IMG/VR virus record: IMGVR_UViG_3300042731_002614
Location: 1 to 27,843 of that record
Strand: one strand, 5' to 3'
Source of the DNA: a virus
Length of the DNA: 27,843 bases
In this document: positions 13,295 through 18,184 of the stretch, piece by piece
Position numbering within the stretch: position 1 is the stretch's first letter
Layout: each line of letters starts with the position of its first letter
Notes under the pieces: generated by a model
What the model was told of the DNA's origin: nothing
The model's input: only the letters and a program-made list of their open reading frames with translations
Databases searched by the model: none
Translations under genes and position numbers: made by a program

Positions 13295-13588
13295 ATGAGC
13301 GTCACCCGAGACTATCCCCCGAGACTGATGCCCGCACCGCAGACGGCGCATCCAGTGGATCAGTTTGACGACGACCACTTGGCCGCCATGTGCCAGCCCT
13401 TGCGGATCTCAATCGCCTGGCCGAGCTGGCCGCAGGCAGAGCAGCGCATCCGCGGGGCGTCTTCGATCGTTACGCCGGCGATCCACTCCGGGCCGTCGGC
13501 ACGTTCAAAAATCGTTTCGTGGTGGCCGCAGAGGCATTCGATGTCGAGGAAAGGGCCAGGGATTCGATCGGTCATGCCGATCAGATAG
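13295..13588 (+). CDS. possible small plus-strand gene, antisense to a zinc-ribbon gene (97 aa)
   Basis: ATG 13295 has an excellent AAGGAGGG site 6 nt upstream and follows the HNH gene by 1 nt. The first ~22 codons (MSVTRDYPPRLMPAPQTAHP) look plausible. From 13360 onward the frame runs antisense to a convincing minus-strand zinc-ribbon gene and the composition becomes arginine/serine/proline-rich, as expected of a shadow. It may be a truncated gene whose 3' part was replaced when the minus-strand island arrived. Confidence 0.35.
   Translation: MSVTRDYPPRLMPAPQTAHPVDQFDDDHLAAMCQPLRISIAWPSWPQAEQRIRGASSIVTPAIHSGPSARSKIVSWWPQRHSMSRKGPGIRSVMPIR
13360..13575 (-). CDS. small zinc-ribbon protein (71 aa)
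   Basis: The product carries two cysteine pairs and a histidine-rich strand: DIECLCGHHETIFERADGP and, about 30 residues on, RMRCSACGQLGQAIEIRKGW. This is the spacing of small phage zinc-ribbon proteins. ATG 13575 has no good site of its own. A strong AAAAAAGGAGG lies about 40 nt upstream but leads into TTG 13610, which begins a 9-codon ORF ending in TGA 5 nt before ATG 13575. Translation may therefore rely on reinitiation. It is the most distal gene of the leftward island and converges on the plus-strand early operon. Confidence 0.75.
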   Translation of the reverse strand: MTDRIPGPFLDIECLCGHHETIFERADGPEWIAGVTIEDAPRMRCSACGQLGQAIEIRKGWHMAAKWSSSN

Positions 13589-13624
13589 AGCGACCAGCTG
13601 CAGCGATCAACGCGGCCTCCTTTT

Positions 13625-13777
13625 TTATATTCCCTCGTACCATTCAGCGAAACTAGGCCAGCGACTGCAGCAATAAATGTGCAACCAGTTTAGAGCCGCT
13701 GCCATGTCCCGCAGGTCGCCAGTGAAATTTTCACCACCTGAGCACTCACGCACACCATCGAATGTAGTTCCGCTTAC
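13625..13777 (-). other. in-frame continuation of the upstream gene beyond an amber stop
   Basis: After the TAG at 13778-13780 the same frame continues for 49 codons to TAA 13625. The sequence is protein-like: TTFDGVRECSGGENFTGDLR, then DMAAALNWLHIYCCSRW and FAEWYEGI. There is no convincing start or Shine-Dalgarno (only GTG 13753). It reads as the former or readthrough C-terminus of the 92-residue gene. Confidence 0.5.
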
Positions 13778-14056
13778 CTAGAAGAACGGCTCCGCTTGCA
13801 GTGGTGATAGCTCACCATCACCTGACCACATGTTCGCAAAGTACAGATAGAATTCGAAGCGAACGTCGCTGAACTGATGAAGGAAAAACCAGTAGTCACT
13901 TTCACCACACTGCCCCATTTCAACAAAGTCTGGTCTGGCGCGATGTAAGACGTCTATATGACGGAACGAAATATCGTCCTGCTCATATTCCTTGCGATCA
14001 GACCAATCACCATTGGAGAACTCGGAAATATCATAGGTCTCGATGCGATCTACCAT
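13778..14056 (-). CDS. hypothetical acidic protein (92 aa), possibly truncated by an amber codon
   Basis: ATG 14056 is chosen because AAAAAGGAGC precedes it; a longer frame upstream to 14332 runs through another gene and a hairpin. The product is acidic and aromatic: MVDRIETYDISEFSNGDW, a YEQDDISFRHIDVLHRARPD segment, DYWFFLHQFSDVRFEFYLYF and MWSGDGELSPLQAEPFF. No family is recognised. It stops at TAG 13778, after which the same frame stays open with coding-like sequence to 13625, so the native protein may have been about 142 residues. Confidence 0.65.
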   Translation of the reverse strand: MVDRIETYDISEFSNGDWSDRKEYEQDDISFRHIDVLHRARPDFVEMGQCGESDYWFFLHQFSDVRFEFYLYFANMWSGDGELSPLQAEPFF

Positions 14057-14079
14057 ACCTCGCTCCTTTTTCAGACCAG

Positions 14080-14106
14080 AAATCTTTGCACTTTCTGCAA
14101 AGATTT
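14080..14106. other. perfect 11-bp inverted repeat / hairpin between two small genes
   Basis: AAATCTTTGCA and TGCAAAGATTT flank a 5-nt loop. It lies between the stop of the 58-residue gene and the Shine-Dalgarno of the 92-residue gene on the minus strand. No T tract follows on either strand. It may be an mRNA processing or translation-control hairpin, or a protein-binding site. Confidence 0.8.
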
Positions 14107-14108
14107 CC

Positions 14109-14285
14109 TCACTCATACTTGGATTCGTTTGAACTGATAGGCCGTAATTGATCGACCCAGCGTTCGCATTTTCCCCAGGCTTCTTCCGTAGCTTCGCTGT
14201 CGTGTTCACGAATGGCACGTCGAAGCTTGTCGAAATCACGCAACATTGTTTCGGCGCGCGCTGCTTGCATGAATAATTCAGCCAT
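14109..14285 (-). CDS. small helical charged protein (58 aa)
   Basis: ATG 14285 follows a strong AAAGGAGCGAGCGAG. The 58-residue product begins MAELFMQAARAETMLRDFDK, continues LRRAIREHDSEATEEAWGK and ends WVDQLRPISSNESKYE. It is predicted to be a helical, highly charged protein with no membrane segment. The family is not known. The hairpin at 14080-14106 begins 3 nt after its stop. Confidence 0.7.
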   Translation of the reverse strand: MAELFMQAARAETMLRDFDKLRRAIREHDSEATEEAWGKCERWVDQLRPISSNESKYE

Positions 14286-14300
14286 CTCGCTCGCTCCTTT

Positions 14301-14489
14301 CTAGGATTCCTCACCGTCATCGACGGTTTCAATCTCGCCGTTGTCCCACCGCTTCTGAAAAGCGTAATAGGCCGCCCGGCTCAGCTTGACCTCTGACAGC
14401 GGCTTGACCGCATCGAGTACTTCCTGACCGCGCTTGCCGGTGCGCAGCATCATATCGGCCACCTCGACACGGGCTGGCGTCATTGCCAC
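14301..14489 (-). CDS. short HTH protein derived from a resolvase C-terminus (62 aa)
   Basis: The frame can start at GTG 14489 or ATG 14483, with GGCGGAAGG upstream. It encodes MTPARVEVADMMLRTGKRGQ, then EVLDAVKPLSEVKLSRAAYY and AFQKRWDNG. This is the layout of the C-terminal helix-turn-helix of serine recombinases (resolvase/invertase). The same frame continues upstream with more resolvase-like residues but no start codon, so this is either an expressed fragment serving as a small DNA-binding protein or part of a dead gene. Confidence 0.5.
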   Translation of the reverse strand: MAMTPARVEVADMMLRTGKRGQEVLDAVKPLSEVKLSRAAYYAFQKRWDNGEIETVDDGEES

Positions 14490-14600
14490 CGGCCTTCCGC
14501 CCTTTTCGCCACGCTCACGGGCGCGTGCGATCCCAGCCCTTGTCCGTTCAACGATCCTATCGAAACTTGATCCACTGGTACGTGATGGCCATGCCAGCGC
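14301..14600 (-). pseudogene. remnant of a serine recombinase (resolvase/invertase) C-terminal region
   Basis: From an in-frame TGA (14603-14601) the frame is open to TAG 14301. About residues 13-37 read FDRIVERTRAGIARARERGE then KGGRP, which is the conserved E-helix end of resolvases (F-E-R-x-L-I-x-E-R-T-x-A-G-L-x-A-A-R-A-R-G-R-K-G-G-R-P), followed by the HTH domain. The catalytic N-terminal domain with its serine is absent. No start codon serves the upstream part. A different small membrane gene occupies the DNA where the rest of the recombinase would be. Confidence 0.65.
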
Positions 14601-14624
14601 TCACTTTCTGGTTTCTTCTCTGGC

Positions 14625-14777
14625 CTATCGAACAGCCAAACAATGAACGAAAACAGCACCACCAAGGAAGCCAACAGAAAATGAAGCATCCGCTCCAAAA
14701 CCTATAGATTTCGCCCAGTAACCACCAATAGCTGTCAAAATTGCGATAGCAATTCCAGTTCGGATTTCACCAATCAA
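14625..14777 (-). CDS. small two-helix membrane protein, TTG start (50 aa)
   Basis: TTG 14777 has AAGGAG 7 nt upstream, and that site overlaps the TAA of the preceding mini-gene. The 50 residues form two hydrophobic segments, IRTGIAIAILTAIGGYW and ASFSVGFLGGAVFVHCLAV, separated by a short polar turn. This could be a holin-like or other small inner-membrane protein. ATG 14782 reads only two codons in another frame, so TTG is required. Function unknown. Confidence 0.5.
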   Translation of the reverse strand: MIGEIRTGIAIAILTAIGGYWAKSIGFGADASFSVGFLGGAVFVHCLAVR

Positions 14778-14788
14778 AACATCGCTCC

Positions 14789-14887
14789 TTAGCTGGACCG
14801 CGCCCGGGACACCCGGACCGCGCTCGCGTTTGCTTCCTGCACCACCATTTCAAGCAGCTCGGTAATGTAGTCACCCACGATTCTCAT
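14789..14887 (-). CDS. very small protein (32 aa)
   Basis: ATG 14887 lies inside the 3' end of the RHH gene (17 nt overlap) and encodes MRIVGDYITELLEMVVQEAN followed by a basic tail. Its TAA overlaps the Shine-Dalgarno of the next gene, an operon-like arrangement. It is amphipathic and helical. Evidence is compositional and positional only. Confidence 0.4.
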   Translation of the reverse strand: MRIVGDYITELLEMVVQEANASAVRVSRARSS

Positions 14888-15032
14888 CGAGAAATTTCTC
14901 GATTGCCTTGGCAACAACAGCATTCTGCGGCGGCGGGAAGTCCTGCCGCGCGATCCACGCTTTCAGCCGCTCTACCAGTTCAGGTTCGATGGTGAGCGTC
15001 ACCATCTGCTTTTTCCGAGCCATATCTTTCAT
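14871..15032 (-). CDS. ribbon-helix-helix (CopG/Arc-like) DNA-binding protein (53 aa)
   Basis: The 53-residue product reads MKDMARKKQMVTLTIEPELV, then ERLKAWIARQDFPPPQNAVV and AKAIEKFLDENRG. A positively charged lead, a short beta strand (MVTLTIEPEL), a first helix (LVERLKAWIARQ) and a second helix after the PPP turn are the RHH fold. RHH proteins dimerise and bind short palindromes. ATG 15032 or ATG 15023 may be the start; the promoter places transcription start at about 15034, so the message could be nearly leaderless. It heads the leftward island and sits beside three palindromes, so it probably controls them. Confidence 0.8.
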   Translation of the reverse strand: MKDMARKKQMVTLTIEPELVERLKAWIARQDFPPPQNAVVAKAIEKFLDENRG

Positions 15033-15040
15033 GGCTCTAA

Positions 15041-15069
15041 TCTATGCTTTACGCGTAAACAAGTGTCAA
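15041..15069 (-). promoter_or_regulatory. promoter of the leftward small-gene island
   Basis: On the minus strand a consensus TTGACA (15069-15064) is followed after exactly 17 nt by CATAGA (15046-15041). The spacer contains the perfect palindrome TTTACGCGTAAA. The predicted start is about 15034, 2 nt before ATG 15032. Confidence 0.6.
15048..15059. promoter_or_regulatory. operator candidate 1, perfect 12-bp palindrome
   Basis: TTTACGCGTAAA lies between the -35 and -10 boxes of the leftward promoter, the ideal place for a repressor. The adjacent RHH protein is the likely ligand. Confidence 0.6.
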
Positions 15070-15083
15070 TACAGTTATTGACA
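15064..15083. promoter_or_regulatory. operator candidate 2, inverted repeat carrying both -35 boxes
   Basis: TGTCAATACAGTTATTGACA has perfect 7-bp arms and a 6-nt centre. Each arm contains a TTGACA, one facing left and one facing right, so a protein bound here would cover the -35 boxes of both divergent transcription units. The rightward -10 (about 15101-15106, GCAATG) is weak. Confidence 0.55.
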
Positions 15084-15087
15084 AGTA

Positions 15088-15105
15088 ATTGCATGTTGGT
15101 GCAAT
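15088..15105. promoter_or_regulatory. operator candidate 3, ATTGCA-N6-TGCAAT
   Basis: Perfect 6-bp arms separated by TGTTGG. The centre is 23 bp from that of the second palindrome, about two helical turns. It would overlap the rightward -10 region. Confidence 0.5.
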
Positions 15106-15106
15106 G

Positions 15107-15276
15107 TGCCTGCGTGGATGGGGACCAACTGCTGGGGGACGACCACGAAAACGTTAAGGGTCAGCAGTCTGTGTCGAGGAACAGGCCACCACGTGCGAAC
15201 CGTGGGCTGTAAATCTGAGGGAGTGACTGGGCGCTCCTAAAATACCCCCAGTCTTAAAAATCCCCCGGAGGCCGAC
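15107..15276 (+). other. 170-nt structured leader, possible regulatory RNA
   Basis: I see no gene in this stretch. It contains several pairings: ACTGCTG 15128-15134 with CAGCAGT 15162-15168; a bulged stem 15181-15193 with 15201-15210 closing a 7-nt loop; GACTGGG 15225-15231 with CCCAGTC 15247-15253. GGAG 15220-15223 can pair with CTCC 15234-15237, crossing the last stem as a pseudoknot or alternative fold. The Shine-Dalgarno GGAGG for the next gene is preceded by CCCCC that could pair with GGGGG at 15134-15138. It could be a riboregulated leader, an attenuator or a small RNA. Confidence 0.45.
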
Positions 15277-15723
15277 ATGGCACTACCATACGCATCGTCC
15301 ACCGCTGGACAGGCTCGCGAAAAAGAAATCCGCGACACGCTTCGCAGCGTAGGCGCCAGCGCTGTCGGGTTCATGGTTGACGACGACAGAGATCAGATCA
15401 TCGCGCAGTTTCGACTGCACGGGCGCGAGGTGACAATTCCTGTGCGCGTTGGAGCCTATGCAGATGCTTGGCTTCGCGAGAACAAGAAGGGCCCGAGAAC
15501 CAAAGAGGCCGATCACATGGCGAAAGCGCGCAAGATCGCGGAGAGCGCGGCTTGGGCGATTATGGCCGACTGGATCAAGGCGCAGGCAGCGATGATGGCC
15601 GCCGGGTTCCTCGATACCGACGCCGCTTTCCTTCCCCACATTGCCCTTCCGGACGGCCGGCGGGCGATCGAAGCAATCACCGGTGGCGACCGGCCGATGT
15701 TGCCGCCACCGACAAAGTCCTAA
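15277..15723 (+). CDS. conserved phage hypothetical protein (148 aa)
   Basis: GGAGG precedes ATG 15277. The start MALPYASSTAGQAREKEIRD, the FMVDDDRDQIIAQFRLHGRE strand region, AYADAWLRENK and the IMADWIKAQAAMMAAGFLD helix followed by AAFLPHIALPDGR match a conserved family I recall from rhizobial phages and prophages. No catalytic motif is evident. It is the first gene of a rightward unit following the leader. Confidence 0.8.
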   Translation: MALPYASSTAGQAREKEIRDTLRSVGASAVGFMVDDDRDQIIAQFRLHGREVTIPVRVGAYADAWLRENKKGPRTKEADHMAKARKIAESAAWAIMADWIKAQAAMMAAGFLDTDAAFLPHIALPDGRRAIEAITGGDRPMLPPPTKS

Positions 15724-15740
15724 AACCGCCGGAGGAACCC

Positions 15741-16106
15741 ATGGAACTATCGACCGAAGCAAAGCGATCATTGGCGGCGTGGTTCGGCGGCGGGGATACA
15801 GGCTCGTCATCGGAGACGTTGGCGGTGGCCGCCCTGACAGGCTTTGCACCGGATCACGCGAGCTACCCTCACGACCCGAGCGACTTCGGTCGCTGCGCCC
15901 GCCTCATCCATAACGTCCCCGAGGTGAGAGAAGCCGCATTTGCCGCGCTGGCGCAGCACGGGACCGTGTGGCCCCGTCTGATCGAGGCATGGGATGATAT
16001 CCACCAGTGCATGGCCGAAGAGTGCGGTATTGCGTGTGAGAAAGGTCGGAGAGCGTCAAAGACCTACGAAGCCATGCAGGCGATCATCTACGCGAAGTCC
16101 ACATAA
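15741..16106 (+). CDS. conserved phage hypothetical protein (121 aa)
   Basis: GGAGG lies 5 nt before ATG 15741; an upstream extension to 15468 overlaps the previous gene and is rejected. Residues WFGGGDTGSSSETLAVAALT, SYPHDPSDFGRCARLIHNVP and AWDDIHQCMAEE form a pattern recurrent in phage proteins of Alphaproteobacteria (G-D-T-G-x-S-S, YPHDPxDxGRC). Function unknown. Confidence 0.8.
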   Translation: MELSTEAKRSLAAWFGGGDTGSSSETLAVAALTGFAPDHASYPHDPSDFGRCARLIHNVPEVREAAFAALAQHGTVWPRLIEAWDDIHQCMAEECGIACEKGRRASKTYEAMQAIIYAKST

Positions 16107-16121
16107 CCCCAGGAGTCCGAT

Positions 16122-16454
16122 TTGACCTGTATCCTAAAGAAATTTGAAGTGAGCGTTGCAGGCTACGGTTCAGCAACATTCTTCGCCAAGGACAAGAACC
16201 AGGCCCGCGCCCGGGCATTTCGATCCCTACAGGGCGAAAACGACGCGATCACGTTCAAGCGCTTCCTGCAGATCGTCGGAACCATCGAACAGAAAGAAAT
16301 GCCGCATGGATTTGGCGCTCCAATTCTCGTGAATGGAAAGCCAGCTCATTTCCTCGAACACGCAGGCGGCAATTCAATCCGGTTCTGCTACCCGGACAGC
16401 GATCAGATGCTGATCGTCCATGAGCTGGACGTGAGCCAGCCCGAAACTGTCTAA
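16122..16454 (+). CDS. hypothetical protein, TTG start (110 aa)
   Basis: TTG 16122 has AGGAG at good spacing. The N-terminal half (KKFEVSVAGYGSATFFAKDK followed by ARARAFRSLQ) resembles a small beta-alpha domain in which the AxxARxxAxR helix follows a strand. The C-terminal half carries GFGAPILVNGKPA and a short strand pair. No confident family assignment. Confidence 0.7.
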   Translation: MTCILKKFEVSVAGYGSATFFAKDKNQARARAFRSLQGENDAITFKRFLQIVGTIEQKEMPHGFGAPILVNGKPAHFLEHAGGNSIRFCYPDSDQMLIVHELDVSQPETV

Positions 16455-16475
16455 CAATCGCCCGGAGGCATCATC

Positions 16476-16628
16476 ATGATCATCAGGAAAACATGGGAAC
16501 GTCTTGCCTATGACCGCAAAGGAATTGGCGGACACAACAGGTCCAGAAACTACCTCGACATCTATACCGGATGGTTCCTGTTCGGAATTTTCCCGCTCTA
16601 CATCTCTCGAGATCGCAAACGCCGCTAA
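16476..16628 (+). CDS. small membrane-associated protein (50 aa)
   Basis: CGGAGG lies 7 nt before ATG 16476. The product has a basic N-terminus (MIIRKTWERLAYDRKGIGGH) and one hydrophobic stretch, TGWFLFGIFPLYI, ending in a basic SRDRKRR tail. It is probably a small inner-membrane protein. Other frames over this region give cysteine-rich shadow products and are discarded. Confidence 0.6.
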   Translation: MIIRKTWERLAYDRKGIGGHNRSRNYLDIYTGWFLFGIFPLYISRDRKRR

Positions 16629-16648
16629 TCCAGAAACCGCAACTCACG

Positions 16649-16677
16649 AAAAAGCCCCGCTCGGAATAACCGGCGGG
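16649..16677 (-). terminator. rho-independent terminator of the leftward late operon
   Basis: Read on the minus strand, CCCGC and GCGGG (with an inner CCG/CGG and one bulged base) enclose a short TTATT loop and are followed by GGCTTTTT. It stands about 95 nt beyond the Rz1 stop. The plus-strand downstream side has no T run, so it serves the minus strand. Confidence 0.85.
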
Positions 16678-16771
16678 ACTAACTGTGGGGACAGTTTCAT
16701 ATCGAGCACCCACACTGGATGCAATCAAACCTAGACGGGTCTCCTTTCTGTTCTATTGACATTGATGCCGG

Positions 16772-16972
16772 TTAGCGACCGGCGGCGCATCCAACATCCA
16801 TAAGCGATAACAGGCTTGCGCCAGCGACCTTAGACTGCGGTCCGCCATCTTCCAGCAGCGCAACGTTCAGATCATTGCGGGCCGATTGTGTACCGTCACA
16901 GATCGCGCTGTTTATACCGATCGCGCAGGAACTTATCAGCAGCATCGGCGTCATTCGGAGTATCAGCCTCAT
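16772..16972 (-). CDS. Rz1-like outer-membrane spanin lipoprotein, nested start in Rz
   Basis: ATG 16972 lies inside the Rz-like gene in another frame. The 66 residues begin with a signal sequence MRLILRMTPMLLISSCA whose lipobox ISS|C would give a lipidated cysteine near residue 16. The short mature part (ICDGTQSARNDLNVAL and so on) ends CAAGR. An o-spanin pairs with the inner-membrane spanin to fuse the membranes at lysis. A hairpin GCCGGT...ACCGGC (16767-16783) spans its stop codon. Confidence 0.75.
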   Translation of the reverse strand: MRLILRMTPMLLISSCAIGINSAICDGTQSARNDLNVALLEDGGPQSKVAGASLLSLMDVGCAAGR

Positions 16973-17135
16973 CCATCCGCTTCCTTGTTTGCTTGTAATC
17001 TTCCAATTCGCGCCGTTCTGCCGCCTGTCGTCCTTCGTGGCGACCATATGCACGGGCCGCGAGGATAGCTGCCAGAAACGTGGCTATGGCGCTCAGCGCT
17101 CTGCCAAGACGTGACGAAACCAACCAGGCGATCAC
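16896..17135 (-). CDS. Rz-like inner-membrane spanin (79 aa)
   Basis: GTG 17135 overlaps the previous TGA (GTGA). One N-terminal transmembrane helix (about 10-28, GRALSAIATFLAAILAARAY) is followed by a charged coiled-coil periplasmic segment (RQAAERRELEDYKQTRKRMD). This is a short i-spanin. The Rz1-like gene begins inside it, the classic nested arrangement. Acts at the last step of lysis with the lipoprotein partner. Confidence 0.75.
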   Translation of the reverse strand: MIAWLVSSRLGRALSAIATFLAAILAARAYGRHEGRQAAERRELEDYKQTRKRMDEADTPNDADAADKFLRDRYKQRDL

Positions 17136-17332
17136 GACACTGCCCCGCGCAAACCGATCCCTGCTAGGCCCATATTGATCAGCACAGGCGCTGACAGCCC
17201 CGTGGAGTTGCGGAGTGCTTCGGATAGTTCCTGCCAGCCATGAACTGGTTCAAACGCAATCACAAGGCCACATACAAGCGGCGTGACGCTGGCCCACCAT
17301 GTGAGCGATCTCGGCTTGAAATATCTGTTCAC
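17132..17332 (-). CDS. small two-helix membrane protein, holin-like (66 aa)
   Basis: GTG 17332 overlaps the endolysin stop (GTGA) and has GGAGG just upstream. Two hydrophobic segments (about 10-28, LTWWASVTPLVCGLVIAF, and about 48-64, APVLINMGLAGIGLRGAV) flank a polar region. This MNRYFxPRSLTWWA type I recall from small membrane proteins next to lysis genes of alphaproteobacterial phages. A holin role is likely by position but not proven. Confidence 0.65.
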   Translation of the reverse strand: MNRYFKPRSLTWWASVTPLVCGLVIAFEPVHGWQELSEALRNSTGLSAPVLINMGLAGIGLRGAVS

Positions 17333-17943
17333 TTCTTACCTCCAAAGATTGTCGCGAAGATTTTCAGTATAGCAGAAAACAGGCTTGGACTGTCGACTTT
17401 TTCAACCACATGATCTGCGACAGGCGGCTTCGGTTCTGATTTTGCGTCGTGAACAGCCTTCATCAGCGCAGAAATCGAAACGTGCGCCTTGTTGAGCCCA
17501 TCGCCTGCATAATAGCTTTGTCCGCGCGGCCGCCTGCCGCGACGGTCCTTGATAGTGCATGGCATACTGGCCCATTCCTTGGAGATGTTTTGTGCAAAGC
17601 GAACTGCAGGAATTTCACCGCGCAGATAGTCATTCAGACCGCGGCGCCGCAAGAGAACAAGCGCAACCCTACGCTGGTTTTCTTCGCTGAAACGATCAGT
17701 CTGTTTCAGACCTGCTCCTAGATATGCGCCGCGCAATGTATCCTCAAGAAACTGCCATTTTCCAACCGCCTCGCTCATATACTTGTGGTCGATGGAATCC
17801 TGCCACGCCAGAACCTCACCAAACGTCATCGAAGTGACTGGCTGCTTCGGTCGATCAGCCTTATCGATGCGTCCCCAGATCGCATTCGGATCGCCTTCGC
17901 TTTCCGGCTGCGCAATGAAATCCAAAAGATCGTTCACAGACAT
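17329..17943 (-). CDS. endolysin, lysozyme-like / GH104-type muralytic enzyme (204 aa)
   Basis: Residues about 5-150 show a lysozyme-like fold pattern: LLDFIAQPESEGDPNAIWGR with a likely catalytic glutamate in PESEG, FGEVLAWQDS, a KYMSEAVGKWQFLEDTL segment corresponding to A-G-x-Y/W-Q-x-L in GH104/lambda R relatives, DRFSEENQRRVAL, EWASMPC and GQSYYAGDGLNKA. It cleaves peptidoglycan at lysis. The C-terminus (about 185-204, SLFSAILKIFATIFGGKK) is an unusual hydrophobic/basic tail that could anchor it to the membrane. There is no N-terminal signal, so release would need a holin. AGGGG precedes ATG 17943. Confidence 0.85.
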   Translation of the reverse strand: MSVNDLLDFIAQPESEGDPNAIWGRIDKADRPKQPVTSMTFGEVLAWQDSIDHKYMSEAVGKWQFLEDTLRGAYLGAGLKQTDRFSEENQRRVALVLLRRRGLNDYLRGEIPAVRFAQNISKEWASMPCTIKDRRGRRPRGQSYYAGDGLNKAHVSISALMKAVHDAKSEPKPPVADHVVEKVDSPSLFSAILKIFATIFGGKK

Positions 17944-17944
17944 C

Positions 17945-18184
17945 TTACCGTCCCCTTTCGTCCTGCACGGCCTCGACTCGCGTTATGCGCTCTCCATGCA
18001 CTTGCAGAATATTGGTGATTTCTTTCTGGTTGCTCTCGATGGAATCAAGCTTGGACATGATAATCTTGGTCGGGTCTTCATAGCCATTCTTGACGATCTT
18101 CTGCCGCCAATGCCAGATGATCAGGCCGATAAACAGACCCGGAAGCCCATATGCTTGTAGCAGTTCATTTTCCAATGGGGTCAC
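17945..18184 (-). CDS. membrane-anchored coiled-coil protein of the lysis block (79 aa)
   Basis: GTG 18184 has GAGGG 8 nt upstream and overlaps the previous gene by 20 nt. One N-terminal membrane helix (about 11-26, YGLPGLFIGLIIWHW) is followed by a coiled-coil SKLDSIESNQKEITNILQVH region. Its stop is 1 nt from the endolysin start. Such proteins beside endolysins may be antiholin or hemolysin XhlA-like partners; the specific function is unknown. Confidence 0.65.
   Translation of the reverse strand: MTPLENELLQAYGLPGLFIGLIIWHWRQKIVKNGYEDPTKIIMSKLDSIESNQKEITNILQVHGERITRVEAVQDERGR

Noticed and set aside
14480-14698. 72-residue minus-strand frame with a hydrophobic N-terminus
   Set aside because: It overlaps both the TTG-started membrane gene and the resolvase-like frame, starts at TTG or at an ATG with a cramped site, and its C-terminal half has shadow composition. 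It is not excluded as a real gene.
16483-16734. Minus-strand and plus-strand frames over the late terminator
   Set aside because: Both cross the terminator hairpin and have atypical cysteine-rich or low-information composition; the 50-residue gene at 16476-16628 explains the region.
16767-16783. Hairpin GCCGGT/ACCGGC as the late terminator
   Set aside because: No T tract follows it; the hairpin at 16649-16677 with TTTTT is the better terminator. It may still stabilise the Rz1 stop region.
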